Source: Candidatus Caldipriscus sp. T1.2
GTDB lineage: Bacteria > Hydrothermota > Hydrothermia > LBFQ01
Direction: 5' to 3'
NCBI GenBank assembly: GCA_000980735.1
Contig: LBFQ01000067.1
Location: forward strand, 1-10,418
DNA: 10,418 nucleotides
Numbering within the stretch: position 1 is the stretch's first letter; each line of letters opens with the position of its first letter. The notes beneath the pieces are model-generated. The model had not been told where the DNA came from. It ran no database searches and saw nothing but the letters and a program-made list of their open reading frames with translations. Shown piece by piece: positions 6,616 to 10,418 of the stretch. A program made the translations under genes and the position numbers.

Positions 6616-8550
6616 GAAAAAATAACGGTTGAAGATCTTTTTAAAATAAAGGCAGTTTCTTCGGTTGATATGTTGGGAAATGAGGCGGTTTTTACCCTTA
6701 AGGAAATAGACGGGGAAAAGAACCGATACATAACCAACATCTACCTATATTCGGGTGGGGAAATAAGGAAAATAACTTCGGGGAATTCGGATTCAATGCC
6801 CAAGTGGCACCCTTTGGGAAAGGGGATATTCTTCGTTTCAAGGAGGGAGGAGAACCAGCAGATATACTTTTTGAGGAGGGATGGGGGTGAGGCGGAGAAA
6901 ATAACAAACTTTCCGGAAGGTTCAATATTTGAATATACGGTCTCGCCTGACGGAAAACTTTTGGCGGTGGTATTTATGGAAAGTTTGGAGCATCTAAAAA
7001 AAGATAACGTAAAACAGAGGAAGGAGAAAAACCTTTCAAACCCTCCCCTTGAGATAAGGACACAGTTTTATAGGCTTGACGGATTTGGATATTTTTTGGA
7101 TAAAAGGCCCAAAATATTTTTGGTGGATGTTGAGAGCGGGCAAGTTTCGGAAATTCCAAGCGATAAAAGGTTTTGGCATTCATCACCCACATTTTCCCCG
7201 GATGGAAAGTCCTTGGCGTTCCTGTGTTATGATACGGAGGAGAGGGAAAATAGAACATACATAAAACTTTACAACCTTGAAAGCGGAGAGGTTTCGGATA
7301 TAACTCTACTTGAGGGTCCGAAGAATTATTTAAGATTTGTGTCAGGCGGAATTTTGATGTTTTTGGGGCATGACGATCCGAATGACGGTTGGGGAACGAA
7401 AAATATAGGGCTTTGGGTTTATGAGATCGGAAAGGGTGCAAGAAACATAACGGAAAAGATCGATAACAGCGTTGGCTATTATATTTTGGGAGATACGGGG
7501 GAGGGCGAAGGGATCCCGATTAGATTCTATGACGGAAAGTTTTACTTTATTTTAACGGAATTCGGGAACGCGGTAATATACTGGGCGGATTTGGATGGGA
7601 ACTTTGGAAGGTTGTTTGAATTTAGGGGAGGGATCTCCTCCTTTGATACAGACGGAAAAACCTTTATATTTTCCGCAAGCACACCCACGCTTCCCCCCGA
7701 GCTTTGGATGTACGACGGTGAAGTTAAAAGGATTTCCAAATTCAACGGGTGGATAGAGGAGGTTGAGGTATCGGATCCGGAGGAGTTTTGGGTTGACTCC
7801 GCCGATGCAAAGATACACACCTGGATCTTAAAACCCCCAGATTTTAACCCAAATCTCAAATATCCCACCATACTATATATACACGGGGGACCACATATGT
7901 GCTACGGGAACGTTTTCTTCCACGAGCTTCAAACTACCGCATCCAACGGATACATAGTTGTATATTCAAACCCAAGGGGAAGTAAGGGTTATGGGGAAAA
8001 GTTTGCGAGCGCAATAAAAGGTGATTGGGGAAATCTGGATTATATCGATATCATGTCCGTTGTAAATTTCATAAGGGGCTTACCCTTTGTTGATGTTGAT
8101 AGGCTTGGGATTACGGGTGGTAGCTATGGGGGATATATGACCAATTGGGTTATAGGGAATACGGATATCTTTAAAGCAGCGATAACCGACAGGAGCGTTG
8201 TAAACCTTATATCCATGATGGGGACCGCGGATTTCACGTTTTCACCTGACCAATATTGGGAGGGGGATTTTTGGGATAGGATAGAAAAGCTTTGGGAAAG
8301 ATCCCCTTTAAGGTTGGCAAAGAATATAAAAACACCCCTATTGATAATACACAGCGAGGGGGATTACAGATGCCCTATATCCGAGGCGGAGCAGTTGTTT
8401 AAGGCTTTAAAGATCTTGGGTAGGGAGGTTGTTTTCGTTAGGTATCCGCAGGAGACGAGTCACGGGCTTTCAAGGAGCGGTCCGCCCGATCTGAGGATAG
8501 ATAGGTTGAAAAGATACTTAGCTTGGTGGGAAAAATACTTGAAGGTATAG
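6613..8550 (+). CDS. S9 family serine peptidase (prolyl oligopeptidase / acylaminoacyl-peptidase type)
   Basis: This 645-residue protein has an N-terminal seven-bladed beta-propeller-like half (about 1-385; repeated blades such as TVSPDGKLLAVVF and TFSPDGKSLAFLC, the WD40-like/TolB-type SPDG motif). A C-terminal alpha/beta-hydrolase domain (about 395-645) follows. The catalytic triad is visible: Ser504 in GGSYGGYM, Asp584 in HSEGDYRCP and His617 in ETSHGLSR. HGGPHMCYGNVF (424-435) supplies the oxyanion-hole HGGP motif, and NPRGSKGYG (453-461) is also conserved. S9 enzymes of this kind (S9C-like) cleave short peptides or release N-acylated residues. No signal peptide is present, so it is likely cytoplasmic. 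The last 28 bases overlap pgpA, which suggests coupling of the two genes. Exact specificity (aminopeptidase, acylaminoacyl or dipeptidyl) cannot be assigned. Confidence 0.94.
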   Translation: MEKITVEDLFKIKAVSSVDMLGNEAVFTLKEIDGEKNRYITNIYLYSGGEIRKITSGNSDSMPKWHPLGKGIFFVSRREENQQIYFLRRDGGEAEKITNFPEGSIFEYTVSPDGKLLAVVFMESLEHLKKDNVKQRKEKNLSNPPLEIRTQFYRLDGFGYFLDKRPKIFLVDVESGQVSEIPSDKRFWHSSPTFSPDGKSLAFLCYDTEERENRTYIKLYNLESGEVSDITLLEGPKNYLRFVSGGILMFLGHDDPNDGWGTKNIGLWVYEIGKGARNITEKIDNSVGYYILGDTGEGEGIPIRFYDGKFYFILTEFGNAVIYWADLDGNFGRLFEFRGGISSFDTDGKTFIFSASTPTLPPELWMYDGEVKRISKFNGWIEEVEVSDPEEFWVDSADAKIHTWILKPPDFNPNLKYPTILYIHGGPHMCYGNVFFHELQTTASNGYIVVYSNPRGSKGYGEKFASAIKGDWGNLDYIDIMSVVNFIRGLPFVDVDRLGITGGSYGGYMTNWVIGNTDIFKAAITDRSVVNLISMMGTADFTFSPDQYWEGDFWDRIEKLWERSPLRLAKNIKTPLLIIHSEGDYRCPISEAEQLFKALKILGREVVFVRYPQETSHGLSRSGPPDLRIDRLKRYLAWWEKYLKV

Positions 8551-8978
8551 CAACGGGCTTATTCGTAGGCAAAGTAAAGTACTTTCCGGGAACCTTGGGT
8601 AGCCTTTGGGCAATTCCATTTATCCTCTTGGCGAGGGATCCTTTTTCCTTTACCATTATATTTTTCCTTTTGTTTGTTTTGGGGGTTATATCCGCGGATT
8701 TTGTCTCAAAGAAAAAGGGGGAGAAGGATCCTAAGGAAGTGGTGATTGATGAGATCGTTGGGTTTTTCGTTTCAACATTTAACCTTGAACCCAATTTTAA
8801 AAACCTCGCTCTCGCATTTATCCTTTTTAGGCTCTTTGATATTTTAAAGCCATTCCCAATAAGGGAGGTGGAGAATTTGGGAGGAGGTTTGGGGATAGTT
8901 TTAGACGATGTGGTGGCGGGAGCTTACGTTTGCATTGTATTGTGGATATTAAAAGTGTATGTAAGCCTTTACATCTGA
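8523..8978 (+). CDS. pgpA: Phosphatidylglycerophosphatase A
   Basis: This integral inner-membrane enzyme of about 151 residues removes the phosphate of phosphatidylglycerol phosphate to give phosphatidylglycerol. Family motifs are all present: PGTLGSLWAIP near the N-terminus, DPKEVVIDEIVGFF (PgpA's DPxxVVxDExxG acid cluster), LFRLFDILKPFPI and the C-terminal GGLGIVLDDVVAGAY (GxGIMxDDxxAG). About three to four hydrophobic segments are seen. The start is uncertain: the in-frame candidates are TTG 8523 and GTG 8526, both inside the S9 peptidase gene (overlap 28 or 25 bases) with no strong Shine-Dalgarno, consistent with translational coupling. Its 3' end overlaps convergently with sbtB by 30 bases. 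Confidence 0.93.
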   Translation: MVGKILEGIATGLFVGKVKYFPGTLGSLWAIPFILLARDPFSFTIIFFLLFVLGVISADFVSKKKGEKDPKEVVIDEIVGFFVSTFNLEPNFKNLALAFILFRLFDILKPFPIREVENLGGGLGIVLDDVVAGAYVCIVLWILKVYVSLYI

Positions 8979-9245
8979 TATTACGCAAATTCCCCCGTAT
9001 TTCTTTAAGAGCGGGATTATACCATCCTCTATCTTCTTTGCGGTCTCTTCATCACATACGGTGAAAATATAACTGTTTTTGAAGGTATCCGTTATTTCAT
9101 CCCCTCCCATAAAGCCCTTATCTCCGAGCCCTTTAACGTCCTCTATTACCGTATATCCTTTCACCCCCACCTTCTCCAAAAATTCCAAAATCTTCTTCAA
9201 GTACGGCCTATTTACCACTATCTCCACTTTTCTCCTCGGTGTCAT
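8949..9245 (-). CDS. sbtB: PII-like regulator of bicarbonate transport, SbtB-like
   Basis: This 98-residue PII-superfamily protein has a ferredoxin-like plan: KVEIVVNRPYLKKILEFLEK (strand-helix), GVKGYTVIEDVKGLG leading into the T-loop (about 40-58, VKGLGDKGFMGGDEITDTF), NSYIFTVCDEETAKKIEDGI, then a second helix and YGGICVISDVKAYIHF. The GYTV.(E/D)...G.G start of the T-loop is typical of PII/SbtB proteins. In cyanobacteria SbtB is a trimer that binds adenine nucleotides and docks on SbtA to inhibit uptake. The C-terminal CGPxGC redox loop of cyanobacterial SbtB is absent. The ATG lies three bases after the frame-restored sbtA stop and has a good Shine-Dalgarno, GGGGGTGA. Adjacency to sbtA supports the SbtB role over a general GlnB role. 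Confidence 0.83.
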   Translation of the reverse strand: MTPRRKVEIVVNRPYLKKILEFLEKVGVKGYTVIEDVKGLGDKGFMGGDEITDTFKNSYIFTVCDEETAKKIEDGIIPLLKKYGGICVISDVKAYIHF

Positions 9246-9248
9246 ATT

Positions 9249-9303
9249 TCACCCCCATATAAAGTTTATTATGGAATAATAAAGCGGAACGCCGAATATC
9301 AAG
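9249..9303 (-). other. Out-of-frame C-terminal coding remnant of sbtA
   Basis: In the frame one base off the annotated ORF, this stretch (with AA at 9304-9305) reads NLIFGVPLYYSIINFIWG followed by TGA at 9251-9249. It fits the conserved last helix of SbtA. The TGA is also the end of the Shine-Dalgarno-like GGGGGTGA of sbtB, the close gene spacing expected of an intact sbtA-sbtB operon. Confidence 0.85.
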
Positions 9304-10218
9304 TTAAAAAGGGAAAGTGAAACCTAAAGACATCGTAAGGTATATGCTTGGATTTGCCTCAGGTAATGAAATCCTAAAAGTTGCGGGAACGGCGACGTAG
9401 GACGCACTTGCGCAGAGAACCGAAAGCATATAGGCATCCCCCTTATTGAAACCCAACAACTTTGCCAAGAGAGCCCCTATTATCGCGTTCAACATTGGAA
9501 TAAATATAGCAAAAGCAACCAAAAAGTACCCAAGTTTCCTTTTTGCCAAAGGTTTTATTGTCTCCATTTGCCTTGCGGAAACCAAACCCATATCCAACAA
9601 AAAGAAGGCGAGCATAGGCATAAAAAGGTTCCCAAACATAGGTTCCATAGCTTTCCATCCCCTCTCCCCAACAAGATATCCCACCACAAGCGTACCTATC
9701 AACAAAAACACGGAACCGTTAAGAAATGCGTCCCCGAAAATTTCCCCCCAACTCAACTTTTCTTTTTTCCCTTCAAATAAAGAAACCAAAAATAAACCCA
9801 AAATTATCGCCGGAGATTCCATAAGGACCATCATAGCAACCATATAACCCCCGTAATGCACACCTATATGATCAAGGAGATTTCCCGCGCTTATAAATAC
9901 GACAGGACTCAACGTTGCACCGTAAGATGTAGCTATAGCAGCAGCGTTATAAGTATCAAGACGCAATTTTAGGATAAAAAAGGTATATAAGGTTATAAAA
10001 ATTGCCAAGAGAATACCCGCAAAAAACACTAACAGGATATGAAGGCTAAAACCCCCCTTGTATAACCTATAACCACCCTGCAAACCTATTGAGATGAGGA
10101 GAAAGAGGGAGAAGAACTTGGGAAGAGGTTGAGGGATCTCAAGATCCGACTTTAAAAAGACCGCAAGGATTCCCAGAAGGAAGAACAATAGGGGAACACT
10201 CAAAAAGTTTCCTAACAT
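9304..10218 (-). CDS. sbtA: Sodium-dependent bicarbonate transporter SbtA family, C-terminally frameshifted
   Basis: The 304-residue ORF encodes an inner-membrane protein with about 10 hydrophobic segments. It matches the SbtA (DUF897/Sbt_1) family throughout: LGILAVFLKSDLEIPQPL, ISIGLQGGYRL, AAAIATSYGATLSPVVF, YGGYMVAMMVLMESPAIILG, LLDMGLVSARQM and the highly conserved ASASYVAVPATFRISLPEAN, then YLTMSLGFTFPF. SbtA imports bicarbonate with Na+ in cyanobacteria. The ORF stops at TAA immediately after TFPF, where the family normally continues with FPFN...GxPLY. Deleting one base from the A5 run at 9306-9310 (T5 in the gene) restores NLIFGVPLYYSIINFIWG and a stop at 9249-9251, giving a 322-residue protein ending three bases before sbtB. 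It is either a sequencing error or a real lesion. The start at 10218 is supported by a -10-like box. Confidence 0.9.
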   Translation of the reverse strand: MLGNFLSVPLLFFLLGILAVFLKSDLEIPQPLPKFFSLFLLISIGLQGGYRLYKGGFSLHILLVFFAGILLAIFITLYTFFILKLRLDTYNAAAIATSYGATLSPVVFISAGNLLDHIGVHYGGYMVAMMVLMESPAIILGLFLVSLFEGKKEKLSWGEIFGDAFLNGSVFLLIGTLVVGYLVGERGWKAMEPMFGNLFMPMLAFFLLDMGLVSARQMETIKPLAKRKLGYFLVAFAIFIPMLNAIIGALLAKLLGFNKGDAYMLSVLCASASYVAVPATFRISLPEANPSIYLTMSLGFTFPF

Positions 10219-10232
10219 AGCGGGAAATTCTA
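10216..10232 (-). promoter_or_regulatory. Putative leaderless promoter (-10 box) of sbtA
   Basis: On the minus strand TAGAAT (plus coordinates 10227-10232) is followed by eight bases, TTCCCGCT, then ATG at 10218-10216. No Shine-Dalgarno and no -35 box are evident. The layout matches pyrR and pstB (TAnAAT, a CCC tract, ATG). The promoter lies within 40 bases of the last CRISPR repeat, and the array is read toward it. Confidence 0.5.
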
Positions 10233-10269
10233 AAGGGTGAGGTTTGTTTGCTTGGTTGTTTATTTACTT

Positions 10270-10317
10270 CCTTCAATCCCTTATAGGAACGTAATAAACT
10301 AGGAACGTAATAAACTT
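10270..10317 (-). repeat. Degenerate terminal CRISPR repeat with internal tandem duplication
   Basis: Compared with the repeat at 10358-10389, this copy begins CCTTC instead of GTTTC (two changes at the crRNA 3' end, destroying the GAAAC of the handle). It also contains a perfect 16-bp tandem duplication, AGGAACGTAATAAACT at 10285-10300 and again at 10301-10316. Decay of the leader-distal repeat is common; the duplication is not. Confidence 0.88.
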
Positions 10318-10357
10318 GTGGAAGGTATTTTTCCCTCTTTTCCCAAGCCTTCGGATA

Positions 10358-10389
10358 GTTTCAATCCCTTATAGGAACGTAATAAACTT
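10358..10389 (-). repeat. Complete CRISPR repeat unit
   Basis: On the plus strand this unit reads GTTTCAATCCCTTATAGG followed by AACGTAATAAACTT. In crRNA orientation it ends GGGATTGAAAC. The CCT/AGG bases around TAT can form a short hairpin, as in many type I/III repeats. The exact right boundary (10388 or 10389) is uncertain by one base because the next spacer is incomplete. Confidence 0.88.
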
Positions 10390-10418
10390 ATCTCAATATC
10401 ACTCAAAATTTCAATAAG

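Larger units (their letters stand above)
10270..10418 (-). CRISPR. Leader-distal end of a CRISPR array (two repeats, one full spacer, one partial spacer)
   Basis: A ~31-32-bp repeat occurs at 10358-10389 and, altered, at 10270-10317, separated by a 40-bp spacer (10318-10357). A further spacer starts at 10390 and runs off the window. On the plus strand the repeat begins GTTTCAATCCC and ends GTAATAAACTT; its reverse complement ends in ATTGAAAC, the usual 8-nt crRNA 5' handle of type I-B/III-like repeats. The array is therefore transcribed leftward, with its leader to the right outside the window. No cas gene is in the window. With only two repeats the subtype is not determined. Confidence 0.88.

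Noticed and set aside
6974..7441. 155-codon minus-strand ORF inside the S9 peptidase gene
   Set aside because: It lies wholly within the beta-propeller half of a well-supported gene, and its composition (rich in Pro, Phe, Lys and Ser) is that of a shadow frame.
9446..9847. 133-codon plus-strand ORF opposite sbtA
   Set aside because: sbtA matches its family across this whole stretch; the plus-strand translation has no recognisable domain or start signal.
10408..10418. TTTCAAT near the right end as the start of a third CRISPR repeat
   Set aside because: It would leave a spacer of only about 20 bp, the preceding base is not G, and the following AAG does not match the repeat's CCC.
1..10418. 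tRNA, rRNA, insertion sequences, transposases or attachment sites
   Set aside because: Gene-free stretches are all shorter than about 60 bases except the CRISPR end, and no tRNA cloverleaf, transposase motif or terminal inverted repeat was seen in the reading.

Overview
This window is one end of a cloned environmental or genomic insert. Bases 1-29 match a pUC18/19-type polylinker (PstI-SalI-XbaI-BamHI and half of a SmaI site), so native DNA starts at about base 30. The insert is densely coding. Arg is mostly AGG, Ile is often ATA, coding strands are rich in purines and GC is moderate, as in many thermophiles. A beta-barrel/OmpA protein shows a diderm (outer-membrane) bacterium. The CRISPR repeat, the S9 peptidase and an SbtA/SbtB bicarbonate system fit a thermophilic, possibly CO2-fixing or anaplerotic lineage (Aquificae-like or an uncultivated thermophile phylum). 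The sequence alone does not settle the phylum.

Layout. (1) 30-3031, plus strand: the 3' half of an RsuA/RluB-type pseudouridine synthase, then pyrR, a 70-aa single-pass membrane/coiled-coil protein, an MFS transporter and a nitrilase-superfamily amidase. The last four are coupled by ATGA or longer overlaps. (2) 3030-3057: a strong palindromic terminator between convergent genes. (3) 3080-5788, minus strand: a 902-aa outer-membrane protein with an N-terminal beta-barrel, five Ig-like carboxypeptidase-regulatory/PEGA-like repeats and a C-terminal OmpA peptidoglycan-binding domain. (4) 5835-8978, plus strand: a lone pstB, an S9 prolyl-oligopeptidase-family serine peptidase, and pgpA (phosphatidylglycerophosphatase A) overlapping the peptidase 3' end. 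(5) 10218-8949, minus strand: sbtA (Na+-dependent bicarbonate transporter family) followed by sbtB (PII-like regulator). sbtA carries an apparent one-base frameshift in an A5/T5 run that removes its last 18 residues. (6) 10270-10418: the leader-distal end of a CRISPR array read leftwards. Its terminal repeat is degenerate at its crRNA 3' end and carries a perfect 16-bp tandem duplication.

The most unusual structural signal is shared by the first gene of each transcription unit. pyrR, the barrel/OmpA gene, pstB, the S9 peptidase and sbtA all have TAnAAT followed 8-9 bases later by ATG, with a CC/CCC tract in the gap and no Shine-Dalgarno. The internal gene sbtB has a good Shine-Dalgarno instead. 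This suggests leaderless or near-leaderless transcripts as the default for operon-first genes in this organism.

Functionally, the genes cover RNA modification, pyrimidine salvage/regulation, amide metabolism, envelope anchoring, phosphate uptake energetics, peptide degradation, phospholipid synthesis, inorganic carbon uptake and phage defence. No single pathway unites the window. The sbtA-sbtB pair is the clearest functional module.
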